Assembly (NCBI GenBank): GCA_032158125.1
Contig: JASKOT010000001.1
Span: forward strand, 496,001-560,000
DNA: 64,000 nt
Reading direction: 5' to 3'
Source: Papiliotrema nemorosa
Taxonomy: Eukaryota; Basidiomycota; Tremellomycetes; Tremellales; Rhynchogastremaceae
The notes beneath the pieces were generated by a model. The model was given only the letters and a program-made list of their open reading frames with translations, had not been told where the DNA came from and made no database searches. Positions 1-12,075 of this stretch are shown piece after piece (position 1 is the first letter of the stretch; every line of letters begins with the position of its first letter). The translations under genes were made by a program, and so were the position numbers.

Positions 1-1589
1 GATCCCGATGATATCTTATTTCTATAACCCGAATGACAAGTCTTCACTAGCGGTGGACACCTTGGCTCACAGCATGCGGGCGGATAGTGGAGCTCTAGTC
101 CGTACTTCGCCAGCTAGCTCGATGGATGCACCACAGACCCACGAACGATGCAGTACGACGAGCCTTCACCGACATACACAAGTGTGCGTAGTTAGTCACA
201 AGAAGGCAGACCAGCAGGCGGTGGTGGTCGGTGGTGGTGGTGGTGATGGAGATGACAAGGTGTGGCTGGGCAAAGGAGAAAGACCGAGACATCCAGGATC
301 ACGCGGGATGAGGGATCCAAAATTGTCCAGGTGCTCGTTCACCTGTCCCTCAAGCGATCTCGGGTTCCTGTCCCTATACCTTCCCGAGTCTTGCGTCTCC
401 CTGAGTGTGTTGAGCGCACAGACAGTGCCCTTCTATGCAGTGTCCAGGTGGTTACTATGCACCCGTGAAGCATGTCACGCAGAGAGCTTCGATGAGTAGT
501 TGAGTTCAGAGCGAAGCTTTTTTCGCCAACATGAATAACCCAGGGTTTTGCCCGAGGCGCAAGGGTGAAAAGCGAGGATCAACGTAAAACGGGTGAGACA
601 AATGCCACACCATGTCCGTACTCCTATACTCACCTTGGCCCAGTCTGTCATATTCCGGGACAATTTACGGCCATGGACAACCTAGAACTCATGGGAGCAT
701 GCCAGAGTCGTTCCTGTTATATGTGGTCCAGTGCAATTTCTCACTCGTCTCAATATCACTCTACCCGACACCCAGTCCAGGGATCTCTGGACAGACATTT
801 CATAGCAGGTGCTCGCAGTGAGTAACCCATCTTTCCCGCCTTTCGCACTAGTCAAGTCGGAAGAAAACCTTCTATGGATCCCGCTCACCTTCCTAGACTT
901 GCAACGTCCTGACGATCCCTTGTGAAACCCGAACCGGACAGGTGGAAGTGACGTGTGGGCTACCGATACCTGGCGCAGTGCTCAGGAACTCACTTGTGAT
1001 CGAGGCTGTGAAGGTGACTCTCGGTGTATGGCTAGGAAGCCCCGAGATATATAAGAGCGAGAGTTGCTGTGTTATATCTTGATCCCCCACTTGTCGACCT
1101 CGACATCGTGGACATAGAACTCGGTACGTCGCCTCGCATCTCACATCCCCGCTTCGAATCATCATCTCTTATCTGAGATGAGCTGACCAGTGCAGAGCTT
1201 TGATCTGCCCCTGCTCCGCGACCATCTTCGCAAATCATTTGCATCTGGACTGAAATATACCCAGCCATCCTTAACGTCGATCGAGAATCACCCAGTCTCG
1301 TCCATCTCCTGTAGGCTCAACAGGCGACTCGGATTCTAAGACATATTCCGTCTCACCCTCTCCCCATAATCGGTTCCTCTTCTACCGACACAGTAATTGT
1401 TCTCACCACGATCGACGTTGGTCGACTTGTTTGTATCACTCAGGCTTTACGCCTCACGCGTTACCTCGATTCTAGGCGGTGAGATTGGGCCTATTGGTCT
1501 ATTGATTGATTCGCGTCACACGGGAGATCTACCTTTCTCACGTCTCGGGCAAGACTTGTCGACTAGCGGGAGTACACGTTTGTTTCAGG
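1..1589. other. Intergenic region, no gene seen
   Basis: No reading frame here has the composition or a domain of a believable protein. The 163-residue frame at 8-499 is low complexity and lacks an intron pattern. The stretch holds a GGT-type microsatellite near 219-246 and, towards its right end, the probable promoter and 5' leader of the gene at 1590. The left edge may carry untranslated sequence of a gene outside the window. Confidence 0.5.
219..246. repeat. GGT trinucleotide microsatellite
   Basis: About nine GGT units run together, interrupted once by a C. They lie in apparently noncoding DNA. Confidence 0.7.
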
Positions 1590-3341
1590 ATGAACCGACG
1601 AGAGGGAATTACGAGCACGATGAACAAGTCTACATCTCTGACCTCCCTGAGGTCATTCTCCACATCCACTTTCCATCCCGCCCGACCTTCTTCCAGCTCT
1701 GCTACGCACGCTAGCAGTCCTCTTCATTCCCCCTCCAGATCCGCTTCTTCGCCTATCCTCTCCTCCTCCATCTTCTCCCAGTTCGATTACTTTTTATCGG
1801 ACATTTCTCCACCCTCGACAGCCAACAATACACCTTGCCTCACTCACTCATCTTCCCTATCGTCATTCCCATCGACCCCTGGTCCGAGTGACAGCGAATC
1901 TTCCCCTTTACGCAGGGCAAAGACCACATATAAAAGGCCACAGACCTTCCTGGAAGTACCAGAGATGGACGAGAATGACATCTCGATCGAGAGGCTCGAG
2001 ATTGACCTGACCTCCCCGCAGGTTCTGGGATCACCCGTGCTGGGAAATGTGGCAAAGATGCCAGAGAGAAAATCGGTCAAGGTGTCTGAAATGCCAAAAG
2101 TGGTCAACTGGGCAAGACCCCTGAGACATGCCGAAGTCGTGGAACCGTCCTGTGAGTCCACCTTGGGCCCGTTATAATCCCGAAACTCATGAACAGTGCC
2201 GATTTTTGGGGTATCTCTGCAACGCTCTCGAAGAATGAACAGGACGACGGCGACTGCAGCCTCCACTCCATCCCCATTATCTTCAGGTGATATGCCACAT
2301 ACTCCACCCACACCCGAATCAGCAAGTCTCGCCAGTCGAGGTTGGTCACTCCCCCCAGTATCCGAAGCCAAAGGGTTGGGATTTGGGTCTGAGTTTGAGT
2401 GGAGCGACTCGCTCACCACTTCGTCTTCTGGCAGTGCATTGGCCGATTACCTTGATTCGGCATCGCCCTGTTCCTCGACGCACGGATCGCCGACTCCCAC
2501 TCAATCTCGTATAATATCCTCTTCCGATTCTCTCGTTGAGCTCTCCAGCCCGTCTACCTTGGACGAACTGCGATACCTCCGTCAAGCAGCCATGGACCTC
2601 GAAGCGCAAGCTCGAGGACCTCTTGCTGCCTCAAATCAGACTGCCTCGCCCGCTCGAAGCATCTCTGTAAGGGAACGAAGGATAAAACGAAAAGCCGTCC
2701 CGTCGCTAGACCTCGGCGACACCTCTTCTACGCGCTCTAAGCGTTCTGGAGGTGTCTCTTCATCCGCCTCCACCCCAGTCTCAGCTACATCAGCTGTCCA
2801 GATGCACACTCTCATCCCCGACATTCTTCCCAGCTCAGAAATGAACGTCTCAGTCCAGCCCAAAGCATCCGCCTTGCCATTCCCTCAATCCGCCTCCTGC
2901 ACTGTGGCACCTCAACCTCCTATGGCTCCTCGACCACCCCTGACACCCAAAAAGTCCTTTTACAACAATATCCTCGCCACGCGATCGATGCTTGAAATAT
3001 CACCTCGATCCTCTTCCTTGCCCGTCTTCCCAAAATCCACCTCTCCGCAAACCCAACACCAGAGAATGATCTCGTCACCCTCGACTATCGCCTCTTTCGA
3101 CACTTCCCGATCGTCTTCCGAATCAGACGAAGGGGTGCCCATCACTCCGCATGGTCTTTCGGACAAGGAAGAGTTTATCACTCAGATGGAAGCTTCATTA
3201 AGGGCTCTGGATCTGTCCAACGGGTCCAGCCTAAACCTATCGAGATTCAGAAACAAAGATAAAGGGGACAAGATGGTAGATGGGATGAAGAGCAAAAAAG
3301 GTCTCTCTAGATTCTTCAGGAAGAACGCTGTCGAGGTATAA
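1590..3341 (+). CDS. Ser/Pro-rich disordered protein, function unknown
   Basis: Two exons, 1590-2151 and 2197-3341, flank a 45-nt intron (gtgagt..cag) that contains an in-frame stop. Joined, they give 568 residues. The start is the ATG at 1590, beginning MNRREG. The protein is rich in Ser, Thr and Pro, with many SP/TP sites, and no folded domain is evident. A basic stretch (RERRIKRKA) lies near the middle. The C-terminus is a short basic segment (KKGLSRFFRKNAVEV) that could be a conserved motif or a membrane- or partner-binding helix. It is convergent with the next gene. I do not recognise the family. A regulatory or scaffold role is possible, but only the composition supports it. Confidence 0.75.
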
Positions 3342-3715
3342 GGAGGACATCTCCCGCCTACAAACTTTCATCGCGGTTCATTATTTTCGCTATAATTCGT
3401 TTCTTGATACGCTTCGGCCGAATGGGGTCACACAGCTGTTGTATGGGTAGATTGTTTCGGTACTCCACGCAATGTCAAAATGCCACGAATGACACCAACA
3501 ACGAACAATCTGAAGGGCGCTGAGTGTTTATGATGTTGGAATTGATCAGACAAGTATTTTACTATTGATATATATGTTTCCGTGGCCGGGAAACCCCAAA
3601 GTCCATCTAAGATTATTACCCTGCTTCACTGCCTCTCGCACGCCTTTGCCTTTGCTGATACCTGATCAGTCTTCACTGCGCACCCCTACTTCCTCTGCTA
3701 TCCTCTCCCCCAGTC
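3342..3715. other. Convergent intergenic region
   Basis: This holds the 3' ends of two convergent genes. AT-richer patches near 3375-3395 and 3550-3580 may contain polyadenylation signals. No gene is seen. Confidence 0.5.
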
Positions 3716-5536
3716 TCAAAGTGCCAGGCCGACCTCCCCATCTGTCGGTAACATGACCTCTTCCCTCATATCGACCATTCTCGGTCTGTCTCCCTGAATC
3801 GGGGTTAAAGAAATGATACTGGCCGTGTGCAGATCATCGTCGCTCGATTCAGATTTCAGCGAAACGCTATCCCTCGCTGACCACGTTGACGCGCCTTGGC
3901 CTTGCGCTTGAGCCTGTGATTGGGTCCCAATGTCCATTGACCACGTATCGAGATCCAAAGCTGAAAGCGGCAAAGTCTCACTGACGTCGATGGTGAAGAT
4001 TCCCGAAGAAGGAGAGTTTGGCGCTGCTCGAGCCGTACGGTAAAATGCCACCCTGTGGTTTATGCAAGGCGGAGCGGAGCTAACGGTAGGCGACGATGCG
4101 CCCTTGACTCGAGACAGGTCCAAAGGCGGAGGAGCGTGCCGACGCCGCGGGGAGAGGGGAGCAGTGTGTTTTGTTTGAGTGATCGACACTTCTTGTGGCA
4201 TTTCCAGACCGAGTCCCAAACCCGGGTTGGCGGAGAATAGTGTGGAATTGGTAGGAGGAGCAGATTTCGGTACAGGCGGTAAGTCGGGAAGATCCATCAT
4301 ATCGCTCTCGGATAAACTTGCCAGCATTGATCCTAGCGCTTCTTCCACATCGGGGAACGAGCCCAAAGAGGATGAAGAAGCCGAGCTTGGCATTGACGCG
4401 TCGGAATCGGACGAAGGCATCGAGGCGTGCGATGAGAGTGATGGGAGCGAAGGGTACGACTCGAATGGCGGCGAAGGCGGCAATTCGCCTTGAGGCGGGA
4501 ACGAAGCGATCGAGTCGGACGAAGGGAGATCTGCCAATGGGGAGAAGGGTGAAAAGTCGAGGTTGATATCGATACTGGGTAGTCCGGCGGGCATAACAGG
4601 TGGATCCAATGGGATATCATCCATGTCCATCTCCATCTCCATATCTTCTTCCAGATCCATCTGAATCGACTCTTCCAAGGTCGACCTTCGCTTCTTGGGC
4701 GGTGCCACCCACGCTCCTGTAAACTCTTCACTGTCATTTTGAGGGGTAGCAGGGATGATGTTTACCATGGGCACATTCGTGTCGGGGAGTGTGGACATGC
4801 TGTCGGACGTCACAAAGAGCGAACTGTGTCGAGGTGGACGCGGCGCCATTTCCCCTTGTCCCATTAGTGACGGCAGAGGTCGGGCGAACGAGGTCGACGT
4901 TCGAGTACGCTCGGAAGTGGGTCGATAAGGCGATGGAGGGGGAGGGGCACGTTGCTGGAATGTCGAGACGTAGGCTGTGGGAGGGGTAGTGATATGTGTC
5001 CCGCTCAACGGGGCGGCAGCAAGGGGTGAGGCAGGAGTCATTGTTGCCGTAGAAGAGATCGAGCATTGAGATGTCCTAATTCTAGCTCCAAAACTTGACG
5101 CCGATGGAGAGGTAGGTCGCGAAGACCGTCTAGTGATGGTGCTGGGTGAGGTGGAAACTGGAGACGGGTTGGGCAGGGTAATGGGTGAGATTGTGGGCGA
5201 TGTGTGATCCGTCACGATCACAAGGGGCGTAGGACCGTTTGGAAAACCTTGATTTTGACTCCCCGGTCCTCCAGCGAATCTGATCCCAGTAGGCGACGAC
5301 GGCGATGGAGACTTTTGCAAGATGGGTCGTGGCGCCTCGGCGGGGTAATAAGGTCGAGGAGACTCCACTTGAGAAGGTTTCTTCTTCTGCCAAAACATCT
5401 TGAACGATCCGTCGGCTGTGGGCGGAGGAGTGGGTAGGGGGATGGCCTTGTCGGTGGACGATGAGAGGTCGAGGGGAGAGGGAGAGTTGCGTCGGAGGTT
5501 CTTCTTTGAGGCTTTGTGGGATAACGCGAAGGGCAT
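3716..5536 (-). CDS. Pro/Ser-rich disordered protein, function unknown
   Basis: A single open frame of 606 residues starting MPFALSHKASKKNLRRN. Low-complexity Pro/Ser/Thr sequence dominates. Local landmarks are a basic N-terminus, a short FWQKKKPS segment near residue 48, an acidic Met/Asp/Glu run (EEDMEMEMDMDD) near the middle, and a second Ser/Asp-rich stretch after it. There is no catalytic motif, signal peptide or membrane segment. Many SP and TP sites suggest phospho-regulation, but that is inference. It resembles the preceding gene in composition but not in any motif I can point to. The family is not recognised. Confidence 0.75.
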   Translation of the reverse strand: MPFALSHKASKKNLRRNSPSPLDLSSSTDKAIPLPTPPPTADGSFKMFWQKKKPSQVESPRPYYPAEAPRPILQKSPSPSSPTGIRFAGGPGSQNQGFPNGPTPLVIVTDHTSPTISPITLPNPSPVSTSPSTITRRSSRPTSPSASSFGARIRTSQCSISSTATMTPASPLAAAPLSGTHITTPPTAYVSTFQQRAPPPPSPYRPTSERTRTSTSFARPLPSLMGQGEMAPRPPRHSSLFVTSDSMSTLPDTNVPMVNIIPATPQNDSEEFTGAWVAPPKKRRSTLEESIQMDLEEDMEMEMDMDDIPLDPPVMPAGLPSIDINLDFSPFSPLADLPSSDSIASFPPQGELPPSPPFESYPSLPSLSSHASMPSSDSDASMPSSASSSSLGSFPDVEEALGSMLASLSESDMMDLPDLPPVPKSAPPTNSTLFSANPGLGLGLEMPQEVSITQTKHTAPLSPRRRHAPPPLDLSRVKGASSPTVSSAPPCINHRVAFYRTARAAPNSPSSGIFTIDVSETLPLSALDLDTWSMDIGTQSQAQAQGQGASTWSARDSVSLKSESSDDDLHTASIISLTPIQGDRPRMVDMREEVMLPTDGEVGLAL

Positions 5537-6899
5537 GATTGTGTGGGCGAGATTATATGGGATATTCGTGTTTGGGCAGTCGATGCGAGTTGAGATGGTT
5601 TATGCGTTAAAGATAGGCCTGAAGCACTGCTGCGTTGAAGGTGGAGAGCTCTTCAAGAGCCGTGCAGTCGAGGAAAGGTGTCTGTCAGATGACGACGAGG
5701 TGCCCAAAAGACCTAGAGTGTCGAGCAATAAGGATACCAAGGGACGCTGTTGGGAAACACGCGGTGTACGTGGTAGTGTGCAAGACGGGGCCGGATATAC
5801 TAGTTTTCAAGAGCAAGAGAAGGAGCGTGATGTCGTCTGACCGTGTAAGCTGGGAGGTAGAGGGTCTAGACGATTTTGTCGAAGCTTGACCAGCAAGCAG
5901 TGGCACCGAGAAGGCTGGCTTGGAAGGCGCGTTGAGAGGTGGGTAAAGAGCGTGTGGGGTGTGGATATACAGCAATAGCAAGATAGAAATGGACAGGATG
6001 AGGTGAACAATGGCAAGTTGAAATGTGGACTGGCTGTCAAGATCAGCCTCGATGGACCAGGCTGATCCTCGCCTGTCCAGCGGTCAACATTGCGGTATTC
6101 AGAAAGATACTACGGCACAGGGGGCAACGCAGGTGAGTCGCACATAAACAAACATGCTGCACTGGTTGGCGCACCCAAAGACGGGCTGCCTGGCTCTACT
6201 GCGCCGAAGGATCTTAGAGTTCGAGGTCGTCAGGGCAGGTCTCGTGCTTGTTTGTTTTGGTCTTCTGGAATGCTGCTTCAGGTCACAAGTGAGCATCTGT
6301 GGATGATTGGGTATGGACCATGGTCAGGGGGTGTCAGCAGATACGCGTGACGAAAGTGGACTCTGGTAGAACAAAGGGACACCTGAACGTCGAGAACAGA
6401 AGGAAAGAAAAAAAAAAAAGAGGTCAGTCGCGTCGATGCTTCTTTGTGCCTGACCAAAACGCCTTCCCGGGTCACACTGCGCGACGCGTCTCAAGCCCAT
6501 GGCGAGGTGAAACATGCTGAATTCATGTCACATCGATGCTCTGCGCATGCTGTACAAGCGAGAGTTGGATCTGCCGAGCTACCAAGCCGTCAAGAAACGC
6601 CCAAGTCATGCCAAGAGGACGGGTCACAAGGAGCGTGTTGCAGAAACCGACAGGACTATGCACAAATTGGTATGACAACACACTAACTACACAATGAGAA
6701 TCATTATATGTACCGGTCGTACTGATATTGGAGATGATGCGATGTATGCTAATGATGCAAGGTATCCCCTTATCCATCCATGGGTCGTGTCTCGTCGCTC
6801 ATCCAACCCCGTTTGACACGTGTTGCCCCAACGATTGTCCGTGAGATAACGCAAGATCGTTCGAGATGGTTCCGAGATGATGTACGGAGATTGCTACCA
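5537..6899. other. Intergenic region upstream of the 5536 minus gene
   Basis: About 1.36 kb between two genes on the minus strand. It should hold the promoter and leader of the gene starting at 5536 and the 3' end of the GATA gene. A 12-base A run lies at 6408-6419. Short frames on both strands look like noise. Confidence 0.5.
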
Positions 6900-8937
6900 T
6901 CACGCCGACGCCGTTTTAGAGACCTTCTTTCGCGGTTTATGCTTGCCTTCACGCTTGGCGACCTGACGCGCCAATCGAAGCCCGCACCTGAACATCAGTC
7001 TTTGTTGCTCTGCACAGACTATGCCGACTACACACGCGTTGCAAAGATCCTTCACTCCAGTCTCACTCCTCCTCCATTCTGGAGACTCCCTCAAGCCACA
7101 TATCCTGCAACATTCGACCTTGCCCGGAGGTCGAATGAGGGGTCTGGTGCTTGTCGGAGGCACCGAGGAAACAGGCGGGGACTGCTCGACGTTTTGTTTA
7201 TGAGTCGACGGAGAAGGAGTCGTATAGGAAGCGGTAAAGTCGTACTGTTGCGGTGGCTTAGAAAAGATGGGCGATTTGGAGTCCCAGTATACCCGCTGAT
7301 GTTCACTGAAGGATGAGACCTGCTGAGTCTGTAACGATGGGGGTGGCGGGTGGAAGATCGGCTGTTGCATAGGAGGCGGCTGCGGCGGAGGATAAGTCTG
7401 GGCGTCATATGTCTCTATTCGCTGAACATGCGCTTGGGCAGGTGATTGATGCCAGTCTGGTAAGGACGTCATAGGTGCAGGGGCGGATACAGGCGGCGGG
7501 GCCGAGATGGGAATCGGGGGCACGACCCATTCCTGCTGAGGGGTCATGAGGCCGTATGCGTCGGTGCCAACGATGCCCGATATGCTCGCACTTCCACTGG
7601 AGGCAGATCCAGACCCATTCGACAGGCTGTCACCCATCGGCACGGAAGGAGGCACCGCGGGTGGAAGTGCGGGTATCGAGGCAGACACGGTCGACACGGA
7701 GGATGCTCTGTGTAATTCGACCTGCCTGGTAGTCTGGAAGCAAGCAAAAATGAGGCTGCCGTATGGTATAAAGACGCTGCTGACATGTCGGAAGACTCCT
7801 TCGGTCGTGATGGAGTGTGTTGCGCCATATCTTGTTGTGCAGTTGGTGCGGATATCGCTGGCAGCCGAGTGATGCTGCGATGGATCCATGTTCACCCCAC
7901 GCATGAGATCGGTGTACTCGCCAGCTTCGTATTGACCGTCGTTTTTGACGGATCGGTCTGACGTACGTGGAGGAGGCCAAGAGAAGATGAGAGAGTCTGG
8001 TCGTATAGGCGAAGTGGGTGTTGTGTAGAGTTGAAAGACTCTAGACGGTGGAAAATGTGTTTTAGGGGTGATGGGAATAGTACGAGAGATATTTGTGTGC
8101 AGCGCTTCTATTTGCTGGAGGGTTAGAAAACGTCACAGTCGCAGTATCGGGGCATGGCTACTCACGTCCTCACCCATTGACGCTGTCCCACAATAATTGG
8201 TCCACTCGTCGTTACTTCTGGAGGGGTCATTGTTCTGAACAGGATCCTTATCCTTGATGGCATGAAAGAAGGCCAATAGCAACCCATCCGCGACCTGGGT
8301 TGTCAGCGCAATGAAGCAATCATTCATTTCAATCTCACGTACCCAGTTGAGTACCACGTCGAGGATGAGGTACTGGTCGTCCTCTGCAAAGAGAGCTGCA
8401 TCAAAGACCGGGGCAATGTCTTCCGGTGCACCTCCTAGAATTTTCCGGATCCAAGACAGTCTCGCGAATCGCACTCTTGGAATAAGTTGATAAGATAATC
8501 GACACCAAACTGAATGCTCACCTTGTGACACTTCCCTGCAGATCATCCGCTGAGATGGCATTGCCGAGATCATATCGAGCTTCTGGTAAAGTCAGCCATC
8601 GGTATCGTCTGTGCAAGGGCCAGTGTAGCTCACGCTCCCTCTCGGCAGGATGTATGAACTCGAGCAACCCCCTGCCCATCATCGATAGACGTTGAGCGGC
8701 GAGATGGACGCCCAACACCGGGTCCGGGTGTACAAAGACCAATTCTAATTTGGATCCTGGTACAGCCGGGTTGGGGTATCTCGGTGCCATCAACGCCCAG
8801 TAACATCTTACCCCTCCCACTCGCTAATCGTCAGCTCCAGAGGAAAGCATACTATGATGATCACTCACTGGAACACCGGGGAAGGATGAGCTAGCGGCAG
8901 AAGGAGTAGAGGCGGCACTCCCACCGCTGCTACTCAT
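6900..8937 (-). CDS. PAS-like/GATA zinc-finger transcription factor
   Basis: Seven exons (8937-8869, 8823-8634, 8582-8522, 8475-8343, 8294-8166, 8114-7036, 6987-6900) sum to 582 residues in frame. The first ~200 residues look like a PAS fold (GLLEFIHPAEREQARYDL, then VTRVRFARLSWIRKILG). A second PAS-like strand pattern (PYGSLIFACFQTTRQVELH) follows around residue 265. A long Pro/Gln/Ser linker leads to a C-terminal GATA finger, C-x2-C-x18-C-x2-C (CRIC..LCNAC), then a basic tail. The last 48-nt intron splits the CNAC knuckle. In fungi this layout is known from White Collar-2-type light-response factors, and Cryptococcus also has GATA virulence regulators such as Gat201. I cannot decide between them. 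Expected to be nuclear. Confidence 0.85.
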
Positions 8938-9091
8938 TTCCGACCGGCCGACGTGCTACACCTCGACTCGATGTCGGGATGCAGTGAGATCTGCCGTCAG
9001 TGAGGTGTGACTAGTGCTGTGGATGAGATGATAGACTGTATTTACGTGCTCTGTATCACGAGTCTGCGGGGGAGGGGCCAGAAGGGGGGGA

Positions 9092-9097
9092 TTTATA
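9092..9097 (-). promoter_or_regulatory. TATA-like box upstream of the GATA-factor gene
   Basis: TATAAA on the minus strand about 155 bp upstream of the ATG at 8937, a plausible distance for a fungal core promoter. Seen in sequence only. Confidence 0.35.
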
Positions 9098-9145
9098 TTG
9101 ATGATAAAAACTCGGTAGTTTCGATCACTCACGTTGTATCGACGA

Positions 9146-9610
9146 TCACTTGGGATTCACACGCCCCCAAAGAGGGTGAGGGAATTGCCTTTTGGGGTAA
9201 TATATGTATAGGTTGAGGGACGATATAAAACCGCCTTCAAAACTATGCAGATCTTTCTCCACGAGGGCTGTGCCCCGCGTCGACGCGGATGGATAAGCAG
9301 CACGTAGATCCGGAATGAAGATTGGGATCCCACAAATGTGGATGCCGTAGGGAACACGAGAGAGAGAGTATAGAGCCCCGTTTTTAATTAAGACGAGAAA
9401 ATGTGATCGAGAGAGGAGCAGCGGGGCGTAGGACAGTCGAGCTCGAGCAAGGCTTACCAAGATCTCGGTACAGCCGAGGGCATTATGTCTTGCGAGCCGG
9501 TAGTGCACTGATAAGCAACTCTTCGAGGTATCAAAGTCACTCTGATCTAGCCGTAGAAGAAAGAGTACAATGTCAAGAATGTCCAGGTTGAGGTCGCCCG
9601 AATAGACCAT
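9146..9610 (-). other. Possible F-box-like exon or gene remnant
   Basis: A 154-residue frame starts with an ATG at 9610. Its first ~50 residues (LDILDIVLFLL.., then HYRLARHNALG) loosely follow the F-box hydrophobic pattern and end at a good donor (gtaagc near 9457). No convincing second exon follows, and the remainder of the frame looks random. It could be the first exon of an unresolved gene, a decayed copy, or chance. Confidence 0.2.
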
Positions 9611-9750
9611 CGGCGGGCGGAGAGGGGAGGGGGTTCGTCAGTCCTTTTTGCCCGAAAGGGAGGAATCTCCAAGTCGAAAGCTTCAGGCACCAACAGACGG
9701 ACATCAACGTCGTTCGGCTTCGATGCATCCTACACTCTTGCGCTTCATGA

Positions 9751-11842
9751 TCATTGTCTACAGCTTTCCACTACCTGACGTGCGACTCTCACACAATCAA
9801 GTCCTGCGTCTTTCGCTGCATCCACACCACGCTGAATGTCCTGTTTTTGCTGCTCACTCGCTTCTCCAGACACACTCCAACCCAATTCGACAAACGGGAA
9901 GGTAGGATAGGGCGTCAGGGTAATCGAAAGGAGAGCCGATGGACTATCTCCACCATCAGGCAGGGGTAGACTCATCTCAAGGGATCTTTGACCCAACTTT
10001 ACCGTTATCGCGATGGTCTGAGGAGGGCCTGAGCGGGAGTTTCAGCAAATGATAGGTACCAGCAAACGGGCCCGAGCCGATATCAAACGGCAAGACGGGA
10101 AGTCAAACGTACCTGAAAGCAGATCATCCAATAAATCGTCATCGTTCCCGTCACCATCGATTCCATTGGAGGCAGTCATCGGCAGGTCGAGCGACTTGGG
10201 CTGGAATACGTTGCTGAACAGTTCGTTCAGAACGACCTGATGTCGCAATAGCTGCACTCGTCAATAGATGACACGTTTCGAAAGAGGCTCCATCGTACCT
10301 CGACTAGCTTCTGAAATCCGGTCAAGCTTCTCGGTACCCCCATTCGGCCAATGATGAAACCCTCTGGTCCTGGTTCTGCTATTGCCCATCGCTGGTCTAG
10401 TGATCCTTTGCTTGTATGCACAAAGTCCGAGGTATAGGGGAAAGACATGGCTACTCCGCTTCCGACCGAAGGATCCGTGATTTGGAGATACTGATCTGGT
10501 CAGTAGATTCTCGCAGTGATTCTCACCATCAGGTGTTCAACCCGGATCAAGCCATCCCAATTGACGTCTCCCTCTAGAACCGAGTCTGCCAACCAAGAGC
10601 GACACGCTACTAGTCCAGCGATGTTCGTGGATGCCCCCATGCATTCGATTATCCATTGTGCTCTAAGCCAGGCCTCCTCAATGTCCTCGGCCGACCCGAA
10701 TGGAGCAGGGATAGACTCGTGTTTGCGCGACGGACGAAGGCGGAAGAGGGAATTGGACTTCGTGTAGGTGGCAGGCAAAAGGTAGAACGCTGGATATATG
10801 GTGTGCAGGGGTGAGGCAAAGATGATCCTACAGTCTCAGTCGTACATTCCATGACCCGACTCACCCTTCTTGGCTCAAAGTATCCCGCTTGCGAGCCACC
10901 TCTTCCACTTCTGCGAACCAATCCACCTGATCTTCCGATTTTTCCGATGCTGCTGCAATGTCATCCAGCTCTTTGAGATCTCTCAACTGCTCTTCCAAGC
11001 CCTTGATGACATCCTCCACTTGCATCTGCCCCTTCCAGCTTTTCTCCTTTTCGTTCCATACCGCCAGGTACCGTTCCACCCTATCCCTCAACACCCTTGC
11101 AATCCAATCTGATTTGCCTGTCGCTTCTCCCTTGACGTGATTTGCAGTAATCTTGCTTAATCGAACCTTTCCCTTTCCTTCTCTCTCTTGACCTGTGATC
11201 TCTGACCTCGCATCGACGTCCATCTCGTCATCTTCCTCGTTGCCCGCCACGGCGTCCGTCTCCAGATCTAGGTCCACTACGAAGCATGTCCCCGCGAGAG
11301 TCAGCGATGTCTTGAGCAGACCAAATTGAGATTCCTCGAGGTAGAACTGGATGTCGAGGGAATTGGACAGAGTTTTGAGCAGGTCGACTGGGGAGAGGTT
11401 TATCCTTTTGCTCGGCAAGGGAGAGGAAGATGGGGCTAAAGTGGTGATTGCCGTTGAGGAGGCAATGACAGATTGTTGGTGCGTCGAGCTAGGATATTAG
11501 CCCGGGTGGTAGGACAGCTATCAGGTCAATTATGACCCACACATCTTTCAAAGCTCGGATGAGCTTGACTTTGGGCTCGTCATTCCCGGTAGTCGCTGTT
11601 TCCAAGACCGTTCGAGCCTCCTTCACAGACTGCCTCAGCTGTTGAAGTAAGTCGATATGGTCTTGCGAGGTGTACACCACTGCCTTGCCCTTGCCCTTGT
11701 ATGGAGCCGGTGCATATGGATGGAGGTAGGGCAGCGCAGCGGTGAGGGAAGATTGAGAGGTAAGGAGGGATTGCAGCTGGCCGAGTACGGTGTCTGGCGT
11801 CGTCGGCACTGCAGCCTTCGAGCTGGACGCTTCTGCTTGCAT
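9751..11842 (-). CDS. MED1: Mediator subunit Med1-like protein
   Basis: Six exons (11842-11541, 11488-10865, 10827-10527, 10490-10299, 10251-10123 region ending near 10113, 10028-9751) sum to 611 residues in frame. Support for Med1 is pattern-level. There is an N-terminal helical region, then a strand set (SLTLAGTCFVVDLDLE) and a KVRLSKITANHV segment. A region on promoter-type paralogues (FASPLHTIYPAFYLLP) follows, and an LLRHQVVLNELFSNVF helix sits near the end, as in the R-Q-x-x-x-N-x-L signature of fungal Med1. Med1 belongs to the middle module of Mediator, which links activators to RNA polymerase II in the nucleus. Introns are 36-84 nt. An alternative is an unrelated fungal nuclear protein. 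Confidence 0.6.
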
Positions 11843-12075
11843 CGCAGGTCAGACACAGCCACCGCCAGGCGTATGAAGACTTAAAGGTGGTCGAGCCGGA
11901 ATAAGGAAAGGCAAGGTATAAAGAGGTCCACTTGGTGGCAGGAGTCTGATGAATGCCTGATGTGGCGTTGTCTCTCAGGATCATGCACTACATTGCTATC
12001 TCTCGCGACACCTCTCGCCGTGCCCTCCCTTGCGATTCGAATACCCATTGGAACCAATAGATGAACCTACCAAGC

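Noticed and set aside
1844..2419. Minus-strand 191-residue open frame
   Set aside because: It lies antisense to the Ser/Pro-rich gene and crosses its intron. The composition mirrors the GA/CT-biased coding strand and no domain is seen.
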